A stretch of 64,000 nt of DNA. Source: CAZVNZ01 sp964628515 (GTDB lineage: Bacteria > Bacillota > Clostridia > Christensenellales > Christensenellaceae). The position numbers and the translations under genes were made by a program. Under the pieces are notes generated by a model. It was not told the DNA's origin. It did not search any database and was given only the letters and a program-made list of their open reading frames with translations. This document shows positions 8,349 through 16,762 of the stretch, in pieces. Location: NCBI GenBank assembly GCA_964628515.1, contig CAZVNZ010000013.1:1-64000 (forward strand), in the 5' to 3' direction. The stretch's first letter is position 1. Every line of letters starts with the position of its first letter.

Positions 8349-9527
8349 TTAATAATTAAATTGCTCTACATTAGCTGCATCAAAGATTAATGCGTCGCCC
8401 AGTAAAATAACTTTGTTATCAATAGCTCTTTCGCCAAGTCTTTCTGTTGTCATGGTTGTAGCATCTGCTGCAAGCTCGCCTGTTGCCATTTGGTAACCGG
8501 ACATTACTGCTAAGTAGCCTAAATCCATACAATTCCACAATACACCTGTTTCTAAAGGATTTTTCTCGTCTAAGATGTATGTTTTAAGAGCATTAGGTGT
8601 AGCCAAACCTGTCATTGTAACGTTTGCTACATCCGGTTTTGCTGCCGCGGAAGCGTATTGTGCGCCAAGAGCAGGTGTAGCCATAGAAGTTAAGCCTATT
8701 GCAACTTGAATTTTATCTGCGCCTTCGCCCATTCTGGAAATAAGTGTTCCTGCTTGCTTTTGAGTTTCTGTTTCGTCAGGACCCGGATAGTAAATATCTG
8801 TCTCTGCGTTGTTTATTTTTAACCAGCTATACTCATCGGTAGCAAGAAGTTTGTTAATAGCTTCTATCCAGCTGTTTTGGTTAGCATCTGTTTTAGCGGA
8901 AGAAATCATAGCCACGTTAGCAGGCTTATCTTTTCCGTAACCTTTTGCTGTCATTTTTTGTGCAACTGCATCTACCATACCTTTTGCGATACCGTCAGCA
9001 GAAGATTGATTAATAAATAAATCTCTGGAATCCTCTTGTGCATCTGCGTCAAAAGTTAGCACTTTAATGCCTGCTTTTTGAGCTTTTTGCAATGTAGGAG
9101 CGATTGCTGTCGGGTCGTTAGGGGATACGATAATTACATTAACGTTTTGAGCTATCCAGCCTTCGAGAATGTCTACTTGCTTTTGGTTTGTAGCATTGTC
9201 TTGTGGAGGTCCGTCGTACAGTAATGTAACGTCTTTTCCGCCTGCTACTAACTCTGCAATGGCTTCTTCTGCGCCAACTTTACAAGCGTCGAAGTAGTTT
9301 TCACCTTTAAATTTAGGTAGCATTGCAATAGTTACCGCACCACCTGCCGGAGCTTCGGAAGCAGGAGCTTCGCTAACTTCTGCGGGAGCCTCGGAAGCAG
9401 GTGCTTCGGAAGCAGGAGCTTCAGATGCCGGAGCATCGCTTGCCACGGGAGCGGCAGGAGCTGTGCATGCTGCAAACAGCATTGTTGCAATTAAAACAAC
9501 CACAACCAATAGAGATAATTTTTTCAT
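8349..9527 (-). CDS. sugar/AI-2-type ABC transporter substrate-binding lipoprotein
   Basis: 392 residues. The signal peptide ends in LFAAC (Cys21), so it is a membrane-anchored lipoprotein. Residues about 22-65 are a low-complexity linker with five Ser-Glu-Ala-Pro units. The rest is a type 1 periplasmic-binding fold: IAMLPKFKGENYFDACKVG, NVIIVSPNDPTAIAP, KVLTFDADAQ, FINQSSADGIAKGMVD, and a C-terminal VILLGDALIFDAANVEQFNY. By eye the segment from TGLATPNALKTYI to the end resembles LsrB (AI-2) and RhaS (rhamnose) proteins more than RbsB. The ligand is not established. It is the last gene of the operon, 56 bases after the second permease. Confidence 0.87.
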   Translation of the reverse strand: MKKLSLLVVVVLIATMLFAACTAPAAPVASDAPASEAPASEAPASEAPAEVSEAPASEAPAGGAVTIAMLPKFKGENYFDACKVGAEEAIAELVAGGKDVTLLYDGPPQDNATNQKQVDILEGWIAQNVNVIIVSPNDPTAIAPTLQKAQKAGIKVLTFDADAQEDSRDLFINQSSADGIAKGMVDAVAQKMTAKGYGKDKPANVAMISSAKTDANQNSWIEAINKLLATDEYSWLKINNAETDIYYPGPDETETQKQAGTLISRMGEGADKIQVAIGLTSMATPALGAQYASAAAKPDVANVTMTGLATPNALKTYILDEKNPLETGVLWNCMDLGYLAVMSGYQMATGELAADATTMTTERLGERAIDNKVILLGDALIFDAANVEQFNY

Positions 9528-9583
9528 AGTTTTTCCTCCTATAATAATTGTTTATTTTATTTTTTGGCATTATTGCCAAAAAT

Positions 9584-10594
9584 TTAACTTTCCTTAGCTA
9601 ACTTTGCCTCGTTATCATTAAGTATGTTGATAATTTTGTTCTTTTTAGCACGCTCGTTTAGTATGGAGTATGTAATCAGAGAAATAACGAGTACAGAGCC
9701 GTGTATAATTGTTTGTACGTCTATGGGTATATTTAGTACGGTAAGTCCGCTGTTTAGCACGGCTATAATAAAGGTTGCAATTATCGTGCCCCTCATATCT
9801 CCTATACCGCCGTTTATACTTGTACCGCCAAGCACTATAACCGTTACTACCTTTAAATTAAGGGAGTTTGCAACGTCAAACTTAACGCTTGTAAATCTGC
9901 CTAAGTAGATGTATGCGGCAAGTACGCACATTAGCCCCGAAATTACATAGATAGCCATAATCAGTTTGTCTACTTTAATACCCGAGTATCTTGTTGCATT
10001 GCTGTTTAAGCCTATTGCAAACAAACTTCTGCCTGCCATTGTTTTTGAGAGTAGCAAGGTAAAAATTACTGCCGCTCCAATGTATATAAATAGAGATAGG
10101 GGTATGCCCATAAGCTCGGTATTGCCCATAAAGCTTGTAAAGTCGTAGGAATATACGCTGTCTCCGGCGGTTATGCCCTTTGCTATTCCTCTAAAGAGAA
10201 ACATTGTGGCAAGTGTTGTTACAAGTGCGGAAATCTTTAGTTTTGCAATTAGAAATCCGTTTAACAGTCCACAGAGCAAGCCTACAACCAGCCCCACAAC
10301 AATACCTACGCCGTTTCCGAAGGTAGCGGCTGCAATACCACCCGATATTGCGGATACTATCATAATGGAGCCAACGGATAAATCTATACCCCCTGTGATT
10401 ATAATTAAGGTTACGGGAAGTGCCATAAGACCTATTTCCACTATATTTTTAATTACAACACTCATTATGTAATTGTATTTAATAAAGTTTGGGTTAATTA
10501 TGGATATAACCGCCGTTAATGCAATCAATATTACAAATAACGCTACGTTAAAACTTATATTAATCTTTTTCTTTTGCTTTACAGTTGTATTCAT
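9584..10594 (-). CDS. CUT2-family ABC transporter permease (second)
   Basis: 336 residues with eight to ten hydrophobic helices and no long soluble domain. The BPD_transp_2 family signature is present: LIIITGGIDLSVGSIMIVSAISG, LLNGFLIAKLKISALVTTLATMFLFRGIA, and VIVLGGTSINGGIGDMRGTI near the C terminus. It would form the transmembrane channel with the first permease. Its start is 1 base after the stop of the first permease, so the two are co-translated. In lsrACDB the order ATPase-permease-permease-binding protein is the same as here. Confidence 0.92.
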   Translation of the reverse strand: MNTTVKQKKKINISFNVALFVILIALTAVISIINPNFIKYNYIMSVVIKNIVEIGLMALPVTLIIITGGIDLSVGSIMIVSAISGGIAAATFGNGVGIVVGLVVGLLCGLLNGFLIAKLKISALVTTLATMFLFRGIAKGITAGDSVYSYDFTSFMGNTELMGIPLSLFIYIGAAVIFTLLLSKTMAGRSLFAIGLNSNATRYSGIKVDKLIMAIYVISGLMCVLAAYIYLGRFTSVKFDVANSLNLKVVTVIVLGGTSINGGIGDMRGTIIATFIIAVLNSGLTVLNIPIDVQTIIHGSVLVISLITYSILNERAKKNKIINILNDNEAKLAKES

Positions 10595-10595
10595 A

Positions 10596-11618
10596 TTACT
10601 TCACCTCCGCTTTATTTTCCAAAACAAGCTTGGCTTTTTTATGTTTGCCTAAGGTAGATGCTACACCTACAATAACCGCAAGGAGTATAATACCGCCCAT
10701 TACAGCGTCCGACCAGTCAGAGGACAGCCCCATGTAGTTCATAGCCGGAGATATTACGGAGAGTATAAACGCACCTAAAATCGTGCCTATAATTTTTCCG
10801 CTTCCCCCTGCAATACTCGTGCCTCCAAGCACTACCGCCGCTATAAGTGTCATCTCAAATCCGTTTGCCATTGTGGTTGTAACACGTTGCCCTGCCGTTG
10901 CAATTAAGGTAGCCGTTACGCCGTAAAGCGCACCTGCAATAACGTAAGACATTACAACAACTTTGTTTACCTTAATGCCCGAAAGTTTTGCAGCATTTTG
11001 GTTGTTACCTATAGCATAAAGCTTTTTTGAAAAACGAGAGTATTTCATAAAAATTAATGCAATTACCGCAATTACTACCGCAAACAGTAGACTTGCCGGT
11101 ATTATGCCAAACAACTTAGCCTCAAAAGCGAGCCATGTAAAACTTGCCGGAAGGTCGTATATAGAGCCTTCCACCATTAATGGCAGGATGCCTGCAAATA
11201 GCTGTGTGGTTGCAAGGGTGGCTACTATTGCAGGTATTCTTAATTTTGTAATAAAAATGCCATTTAAAAAGCTAAGCCCTGCGCCTGCCGCCATGCCTGC
11301 CACAAGGAAAACCCAAATGGGCGCCCCCGTTTTGCCTATAAAGGCAATTACTATTGCCACCACAGATATAATTGCACCTGCGGAAACGTCTATATTTGAT
11401 GTTATAATGATGATATTCATACCTATTGCGCCTATTAGCAAATAGCTGAAGTAGTTAAGCACGCTCATCATATTATTTAGGGAATAAAAATCCCCTGCGG
11501 TAAATTTAAGCACAATCAATATAGCAATAACAAATAAGAACAAATAAAATTCTGTGGTTAAAAATTTCTTTATATTGCTTTTGTGTAAACCGGTTTGTGC
11601 CGTCAAATCCTGTTTCAT
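10596..11618 (-). CDS. CUT2-family ABC transporter permease (first)
   Basis: 340 residues, polytopic. Family marks: MNIIIITSNIDVSAGAIISV, FLNGIFITKLRIPAIVATLATTQLFAGI and AVVLGGTSIAGGSGKIIGTILG. The variant SNIDVSAG replaces the usual GGIDLSVG, which is retained in the partner, so the two permeases are not interchangeable copies but form a heterodimer as in LsrC/LsrD or RhaP/RhaQ. It lies 20 bases after the ATPase gene. Confidence 0.92.
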   Translation of the reverse strand: MKQDLTAQTGLHKSNIKKFLTTEFYLFLFVIAILIVLKFTAGDFYSLNNMMSVLNYFSYLLIGAIGMNIIIITSNIDVSAGAIISVVAIVIAFIGKTGAPIWVFLVAGMAAGAGLSFLNGIFITKLRIPAIVATLATTQLFAGILPLMVEGSIYDLPASFTWLAFEAKLFGIIPASLLFAVVIAVIALIFMKYSRFSKKLYAIGNNQNAAKLSGIKVNKVVVMSYVIAGALYGVTATLIATAGQRVTTTMANGFEMTLIAAVVLGGTSIAGGSGKIIGTILGAFILSVISPAMNYMGLSSDWSDAVMGGIILLAVIVGVASTLGKHKKAKLVLENKAEVK

Positions 11619-11638
11619 ACCATATACCTCTTTATTTA

Positions 11639-13135
11639 TTAGTCTACTTGAAGGGCAACCTTAAGTATTTTTTCTTGCGTTACATCCTGCCTATCCATTA
11701 CCCCTGCGATTTCTCCGTTTTTCATAACGTAAATTCTATCGCACATACCTATTAACTCGGGCATTTCCGAAGAAATCATAAAGATTGTGGTGCCTGCCGC
11801 AACAAGCTCGCTTACTATATTATGAATTTCCGCCTTTGCATTTACGTCCACTCCACGAGTGGGCTCGTCTAAAATTAATAGCTTTGGGTTTAGTGCAATG
11901 GCTTTGGATACGGATACCTTTTGCTGATTGCCACCCGATAAATTTTCTACCAAAAAGTTGGAGTCCGTGCATTTTATATCAAATTCTTTAATAAATCTGT
12001 CTGCTACCTTCTCTTCCGCTTTGTTATCCAAAAACATACCCTTTTTCATGGCTTTAAGTTGTGGCATTGTTATGTTGTGCTTTATGCTCATTTCCAAAAC
12101 AAGCCCAAATTTCCCTCTGTCTTCGGAGACATACACTATGCCCTCTTTCATTGCCTGCTCGTAATTATCTATTTTTACCTTTTTGTTTTCTACAAAAACT
12201 GTACCGCTGTCCAATTTTGCAAATCCGCATAAGGCAAGGGCAAGCTCGGTACGTCCTGCACCCGCAAGACCGGAAAATCCTACTATTTCCCCTTTATTTA
12301 TGGAAAAGTTAATGTTTTTAAGTACGCCTTCCTGATTTAGGTTTTCCACACGAATAAGCTCTCCGCCAATTTCTACCTCTCGTTTTGGGTAGTAGTTGTC
12401 CATGCTTCGCCCTACCATATCCGTTACAAGCTCGTCTTTATTTGTGCTTGCAACCTCTTTGCAGGAAATATATTTGCCGTCTCTTATTACCGTAACTCTG
12501 TCGCAAATTTCAAATATTTCTTCTAATCTGTGGCTTATATATACGATTGCCACACCCTCGCTTCTCAGCTTACGCACGATATCAAAAAGTGCGTCCACTT
12601 CTCTTTGAGTAAGAGATGCCGTAGGCTCGTCTAAAATCAGTATTTTAGAATTAAAAGTTAGGGCTTTTGCAATTTCTATCATTTGTTTTTGTGCCATGCC
12701 CATATTTTTGGTTTTTTCGTCCAAATCTATGCTTACGTTCATACTGCCAAAAATACGCTTTGCTTCCTTACGCATTTTACCGTAATCTAAAATTGTTATG
12801 CCGGCTTTTTTTGTTGTAAGCTCGTGTCCTAAAAAAATATTTTCAAGAATTGTCATTTCCTCAAACAAGCTGGTTTCCTGATAAATTATTGCTATTCCTT
12901 TATCGAAAGCATCGTTTGGGTTGTTAAATACTACCTTTTGCCCGTCTACTAAGATATCCCCCTTATCGGGCGTGTACACACCTGTTACAATCTTCATCAT
13001 AGTAGATTTTCCTGCGCCGTTTTCTCCGCATATTGCGTGTACTTCTCCGCTTCGCAGGTCAAAGTTCATATCGTCCAAAACGAGCACGCCCGGAAAGGTT
13101 TTTACAATGCTTTTTAGATTTAAAACTTCATTCAT
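11639..13135 (-). CDS. CUT2-family sugar ABC transporter ATP-binding protein
   Basis: 498 residues with two fused ABC domains. Domain 1 (about 1-240) has a canonical Walker A (GENGAGKST) and Walker B (LILDEPTAS). Domain 2 (about 250-498) has the degenerate Walker A GLAGAGRTE, typical of RbsA/LsrA/XylG proteins, with a good signature LSGGNQQK and Walker B LILDEPTRGVDV. It would power import of the ligand held by the binding protein at 8349. It lies 26 bases after the URO-D-family gene, indicating one transcript. Confidence 0.93.
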   Translation of the reverse strand: MNEVLNLKSIVKTFPGVLVLDDMNFDLRSGEVHAICGENGAGKSTMMKIVTGVYTPDKGDILVDGQKVVFNNPNDAFDKGIAIIYQETSLFEEMTILENIFLGHELTTKKAGITILDYGKMRKEAKRIFGSMNVSIDLDEKTKNMGMAQKQMIEIAKALTFNSKILILDEPTASLTQREVDALFDIVRKLRSEGVAIVYISHRLEEIFEICDRVTVIRDGKYISCKEVASTNKDELVTDMVGRSMDNYYPKREVEIGGELIRVENLNQEGVLKNINFSINKGEIVGFSGLAGAGRTELALALCGFAKLDSGTVFVENKKVKIDNYEQAMKEGIVYVSEDRGKFGLVLEMSIKHNITMPQLKAMKKGMFLDNKAEEKVADRFIKEFDIKCTDSNFLVENLSGGNQQKVSVSKAIALNPKLLILDEPTRGVDVNAKAEIHNIVSELVAAGTTIFMISSEMPELIGMCDRIYVMKNGEIAGVMDRQDVTQEKILKVALQVD

Positions 13136-13161
13136 ACCTCTGTATCCTTTCGTTTTTTGGG

Positions 13162-14244
13162 TTACATTTGTCCGTATTTATTAACTGCATCATAAAATGC
13201 AAAAACGTTTTCTATTGGTGTATCCGGCTGAATGTTGTGTGCCGGCGCAATTATGTATCTGCTTCCAAAAGAGGCATCTATACACCTTTTAACCTCTGCC
13301 TTAACATCCTTTACGCTACCGTTTGGCAGTACCTCTTGTACATCCACTCCGCCAAAAAATCCAAGCCTGTCCCCGTATTCTTTTACAAGCACATCTAACT
13401 TCATACCTTGTGCTTTTGGTTGTATGGGGTTTAGGAAATCCAGCCCAATTTCTGCTAAATCGGGTATAATGGGTATTATAGAGCCACAGGAATGGTAGGC
13501 AATTTTTATATTGGGGTTTGCCTGTTTAAAGGCTGCAAACATTTTTGCCATACGTGGTTTAAAATACTCCCTCCAAATTTGGGGAGAAACCATCATATTT
13601 TCCTGAGTGCCAAAATCGTCCCCCGTCCAAAGCATATCCGCTCCGAGCTCTATCATTTTAAGACCGCATTTTGTGCTGAAATCTATTATTTTATTAAGTA
13701 AAACTTCTACGTATTCCTCACCGCTGTATAAATCCATTAAGAATTTTTCCATGCCTACTAAATTCCACGCAAGCTCAAACAAGCAAGCTTCCATGTCTCC
13801 TATAATGGCATAGTCTTTTTTATATTTTTGTGATGTTTGGGTAGCGAAGTCCCACCTGCCTTCTGCAAGCGCATCGGGGAAGTCGTAGCTTTCTATATCC
13901 TTAATTGTTTGGGCGTTACATAGTGGCCTTACCACCGTTTCGTCGTACAGCCCCACATGCTGATATTCCATCTGCCATTCGTCTTTTTGTCTGCCGTTTT
14001 CTAAGGTTATGGTGGGAGCGCTTTTAGCACGGGTTGCGGCTATCTCCACTCCGTCGTTTCCAAGGGCAAGCAAAATATCTAAGTGAGAAATCCTCGTACT
14101 TAAAAAGGAATCTACCAAGCCTAAGGGCTTATTTAAAACTTCTGTAAGTTTTTGTGCAATTTGTGGTGTTAGGTTTGCAAGAATGGGTACTCTATCCGGT
14201 CTTTTGCCTTCAAGTACGCTCATAAAACGAGTTCTGTGGTCCAT
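13162..14244 (-). CDS. URO-D/MtaA-CmuA superfamily protein
   Basis: 360 residues of the uroporphyrinogen decarboxylase superfamily. The N terminus MDHRTRFMSVLEGKRPDRVP is typical. Candidate zinc ligands of the methyltransferase branch are His251 and Cys253 (YHSCGS); the third ligand, usually cysteine before a Pro-x-Thr-Pro, is His336 here (APAHNIQPDTP). No haem-biosynthesis gene or corrinoid protein is nearby, so neither haem synthesis nor corrinoid methyl transfer can be concluded. AGGAGGT 5 bases before this ATG fixes the start; an upstream ATG would add 25 unlikely residues. As first gene of the importer operon it probably acts on the imported compound or on a derivative. Confidence 0.85.
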   Translation of the reverse strand: MDHRTRFMSVLEGKRPDRVPILANLTPQIAQKLTEVLNKPLGLVDSFLSTRISHLDILLALGNDGVEIAATRAKSAPTITLENGRQKDEWQMEYQHVGLYDETVVRPLCNAQTIKDIESYDFPDALAEGRWDFATQTSQKYKKDYAIIGDMEACLFELAWNLVGMEKFLMDLYSGEEYVEVLLNKIIDFSTKCGLKMIELGADMLWTGDDFGTQENMMVSPQIWREYFKPRMAKMFAAFKQANPNIKIAYHSCGSIIPIIPDLAEIGLDFLNPIQPKAQGMKLDVLVKEYGDRLGFFGGVDVQEVLPNGSVKDVKAEVKRCIDASFGSRYIIAPAHNIQPDTPIENVFAFYDAVNKYGQM

Positions 14245-14827
14245 ATTACCTCCTAAAAAATTACTTAATGCCAAATGATTGTAATTTTTACTTCCTGTAT
14301 GTTTGTGCTTATTTGCCACTACCTATATACCAATACTTGTTAAAGTATTTTTTTACTACTGATACACCCGTAAAATTTTTAACAGAGTTTGCCATAATTA
14401 CCTATGAGGGTTACGACACCTAATTTCTTCAATTTGATTTTTTAAATACTGTGGCTTTATTATACACTCACATTTTAAAAAATTGTTGGCTTTTATTGAG
14501 AATAAATTGGTATATATTGCTATATTTACATAAGTAAAAAAAGTGAAATACAGGTGTCATAAATCTGTAATAATTGAAATATCTCTTATTTTTTTATGTT
14601 TTATTAAAACAATATCTAAAATTAGTATCGTATTACAACAATAATTAGGCAATGTTTATTTATCACAAAAATTTAATTGTGTTTTGTTGTTAAATAATTG
14701 AAACGTTTTTAACCTAAATATATGTATATAATTTGAATATACTCTAAAAACAAAAAAACGCTCAAATACCCAGTATTACAGCGTTTTTTGCAACTATATA
14801 TATTTTTGGCTCTATATTGTGCTAAGA
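14245..14827. other. intergenic leader of the URO-D/importer operon
   Basis: 583 bases without a gene, very AT-rich. It must hold the promoter of the minus-strand URO-D/importer operon. A TATAAT on the minus strand lies at 14464-14459 without a good -35 box. An AAACGTTT core at 14701-14708 resembles the centre of a catabolite-response element but is 450 bases from the gene. A 7-base hairpin (14332-14349) followed by T sits near the start of the gene. The terminator of the AraC gene occupies its right end. I see no riboswitch fold I can name. Confidence 0.5.
14752..14789 (-). terminator. intrinsic terminator of the araC-type gene
   Basis: A 10-base stem (AAAAAACGCT / AGCGTTTTTT) with a 17-base loop. 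On the minus strand it lies 39 bases after the AraC-type stop and ends in a T run; the symmetrical A/T flanks would let it work in both directions. It separates the regulator transcript from the importer operon. Confidence 0.8.
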
Positions 14828-15691
14828 TTAAAAACTCATTTGTCTAAAATTAAGGGGGGTAGTGCCTGTCAGCAGTTTAAACCTTTTTATAAAATTACAT
14901 TCGTCTAAAAATCCTACGCAATGTGCCACTTGTGCTACGGGTAGGCTTGTTGTTCTAAGCAAGGTTTTTGCCTTGTTGATTCTGTAATGAATTAAATATT
15001 CGTAGGGCGTCATCCCTGTATATTGGTTAAATATCTTTAAAAAATAATATTTGGACAAGTGAATTTCCGAGGTTAAGTCCTCTAAAGTTATGGGGTCTTG
15101 ATAGTTATTTTTAATGTATTCTAAAATTTTATCTATATATTCTTGATGCTGAGAATACTTTTTTAAATTTTGCACGCTGTACTTACCAAGCGCCATCATT
15201 GTCAGCATATTAGTTAGGTGCAAGGAAGCCATAACACTTTGCTTAATATCGTTTACTCCCGGATTTTTCATAATTTCTTCCATTTCGTTTATAAACTTTT
15301 CCGGGTCGTCAATATGCACGCAAGAAACGCCCGAGTCGTTTATAATATTATCGTAGCTATCTGCGCCTGTGCCATTAAAATGCACCCACATATGATTCCA
15401 ATTATCCTCGTTCGCCGTGGCGTAATACTGGTATTCGTTGCAATATATCATAACAGCATGATTTTTTTTAAGCCTAATTGTTTGGTCTTTATGTTTAAGC
15501 ACGCCCTCTCCTGAGATTGTAAAAAGGATGTAGTATTCCTTTTTTTCCGAGCGCTCTGTATAAAAGTCTTTTCCTGCATTAAAATGCCCGATTTCCGAAA
15601 CGTAAAAAAGCAGTTCTTTTGCGTTTTGGTTGGCGGTAATCATAATCCATTTGAAGTCTTTTTCCACATCAAGATTATACTTTAACAGCAA
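14828..15691 (-). CDS. AraC-family transcriptional regulator
   Basis: 287 residues. The N-terminal part (about 25-115) is a cupin-like sensing domain (LKHKDQTIRLKKNHAVMIYC). The C-terminal 100 residues carry two HTH motifs of AraC type (LEDLTSEIHLSKYYFLKIF; VAQVAHCVGFLDECNFIKRF) with the usual GxTPxxFR end (TGTTPLNFRQ). The start is a TTG: AAGGAG lies 10 bases before it and a good promoter lies 44 bases upstream. Located directly upstream of, and in the same orientation as, the URO-D/importer operon, it is the likely ligand-responsive activator of that operon. Confidence 0.88.
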   Translation of the reverse strand: MLLKYNLDVEKDFKWIMITANQNAKELLFYVSEIGHFNAGKDFYTERSEKKEYYILFTISGEGVLKHKDQTIRLKKNHAVMIYCNEYQYYATANEDNWNHMWVHFNGTGADSYDNIINDSGVSCVHIDDPEKFINEMEEIMKNPGVNDIKQSVMASLHLTNMLTMMALGKYSVQNLKKYSQHQEYIDKILEYIKNNYQDPITLEDLTSEIHLSKYYFLKIFNQYTGMTPYEYLIHYRINKAKTLLRTTSLPVAQVAHCVGFLDECNFIKRFKLLTGTTPLNFRQMSF

Positions 15692-15734
15692 TTCCTTGTA
15701 TCTCCTTATTTAATTCTTGCATCGCTATACTATG

Positions 15735-15762
15735 ATTATACTTTATACTAATGTTTTGTCAA
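15735..15762 (-). promoter_or_regulatory. promoter of the araC-type gene
   Basis: On the minus strand: perfect TTGACA (15762-15757), a 16-base spacer and perfect TATAAT (15740-15735). The expected transcript start is about 36 bases before the TTG start codon, which agrees with the AAGGAG site. Confidence 0.8.
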
Positions 15763-15843
15763 TACTTTTTACTATTTTGTTGAAAATTATTTATTTTTGC
15801 GACTTTACGCCAAAAAATTTATACCGCTATTTAAAAAAACAAG

Positions 15844-15881
15844 AAAAAAAATACGAATAGTGTTAGTCTATCCGTATTTTT
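15844..15881 (-). terminator. intrinsic terminator of the rubrerythrin gene
   Basis: A 14-base stem with one G-T-type mismatch (AAAAATACGAATAG / CTATCCGTATTTTT) and a 7-base loop. Read on the minus strand, it lies about 75 bases after the rubrerythrin stop and runs into a T tract. Confidence 0.8.
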
Positions 15882-15957
15882 GGGGGGTCTAATTAGTTAT
15901 ATATTATTAATTATTGTGATTGTGATTAGTGATTGGCTGTTACTTTTGCCTAACCCC

Positions 15958-16497
15958 TTATTTTACAACTCTTTCTAAAAGGCCTTGGAAAGCGCAACCG
16001 TGTCTTGCTTCGTCTTTAGCCATTTCGTGTACTGTATCGTGGATAGCATCGTAGCCAAGCTCTTTTGCTTTTCTGGCAATACACATTTTGCCTTCTGTTG
16101 CTCCGCATTCTGCATCTGCTCTTAGTTGTAGATTTTTCTTTGTATCTGCAAATACAACTTCCCCTAACATTTCTGCAAATCTTGCAGCGTGGTCTGCCTC
16201 TTCAAAAGCTATTCTTTTATATGCTTCCGCAACTTCGGGATACCCTTCTCTGTCTGCCTGTCTGGACATTGCAAGGTACATGCCTACTTCTGTACATTCG
16301 CCCATAAAGTTTTCTCTTAAGCCTTTAACAACTTCTTCGTCTAAGCCTGCGGCAATGCCGATTTTATGTTGATCTGCCCATACACGAGCGCCCGAAAGTT
16401 CGTTGAATTTTGAGCCGTCTGCTCCGCATTGTGGGCATACACCCGGTTTTTCGCCTTCTACTGTGTATCCGCATACACTACATACATATTTTGTCAT
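15958..16497 (-). CDS. reversed rubrerythrin
   Basis: 179 residues. The rubredoxin module is at the N terminus (YVCSVCGY and GVCPQCGA, residues about 4-25), followed by a ferritin-like di-iron four-helix domain with the two Glu-x-x-His elements (FEEADHAARF and KDEARHGCAF). This order defines reversed rubrerythrins, which reduce hydrogen peroxide (and oxygen) with electrons from NADH via rubredoxin-type proteins in clostridia. GGAGG 8 bases before the ATG decides the start; a TTG 15 bases upstream lies on top of that site. It is monocistronic, with a promoter and a possible PerR-type site upstream. Confidence 0.95.
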   Translation of the reverse strand: MTKYVCSVCGYTVEGEKPGVCPQCGADGSKFNELSGARVWADQHKIGIAAGLDEEVVKGLRENFMGECTEVGMYLAMSRQADREGYPEVAEAYKRIAFEEADHAARFAEMLGEVVFADTKKNLQLRADAECGATEGKMCIARKAKELGYDAIHDTVHEMAKDEARHGCAFQGLLERVVK

Positions 16498-16552
16498 AAG
16501 TTTTACCTCCAAATTTTTATTGTTTTAATTATTAAAAAATATTTATACTAAT

Positions 16553-16581
16553 AATATAATACGAAATGAATAAAATGTAAA
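16553..16581 (-). promoter_or_regulatory. promoter of the rubrerythrin gene
   Basis: Minus strand: TTTACA (16581-16576), a 17-base spacer and TATATT (16558-16553), about 55 bases before the ATG. Just upstream (16606-16613) is ATAATTAT within a TTGATAATTATTTTTAA context that resembles Fur/PerR-family boxes; PerR control of reversed rubrerythrin is known in Clostridium acetobutylicum. The box is imperfect. Confidence 0.65.
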
Positions 16582-16713
16582 CCCCTTTTTTGAAAAATAT
16601 TAAAAATAATTATCAATATCTTTATTGCTTATTTAACAGATTGTGTAAAGAAAGGGAAATTATGCACATATTTAAGTTAAACAAATTTTTTAATTTAATT
16701 TGCACTATGTTTC

Positions 16714-16722
16714 TGCTATAAT
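16714..16722 (+). promoter_or_regulatory. extended -10 promoter of the aldehyde dehydrogenase gene
   Basis: TGC-TATAAT, an extended -10 element, 40 bases before the ATG. No good -35 box is present at 16-18 bases, as is common for extended -10 promoters. Confidence 0.6.
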
Positions 16723-16762
16723 TAATTTATAAACAAATCCGGTTTTCGAGGTAAAAATAATT

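Noticed and set aside
8349..13135. AI-2 (Lsr) quorum-signal uptake system
   Set aside because: Gene order and binding-protein C terminus are Lsr-like, but lsrK, lsrF, lsrG and lsrR are absent; ligand left open.
13162..14244. True haem-biosynthetic uroporphyrinogen decarboxylase (hemE)
   Set aside because: Has the His-x-Cys and HNIQPDTP features of the methyltransferase-like branch and no haem genes nearby.
14332..14354. Plus-strand terminator (AATACTT/AAGTATT plus T run)
   Set aside because: No plus-strand gene ends near it and the stem is all A/T but for one pair; probably chance in AT-rich DNA.
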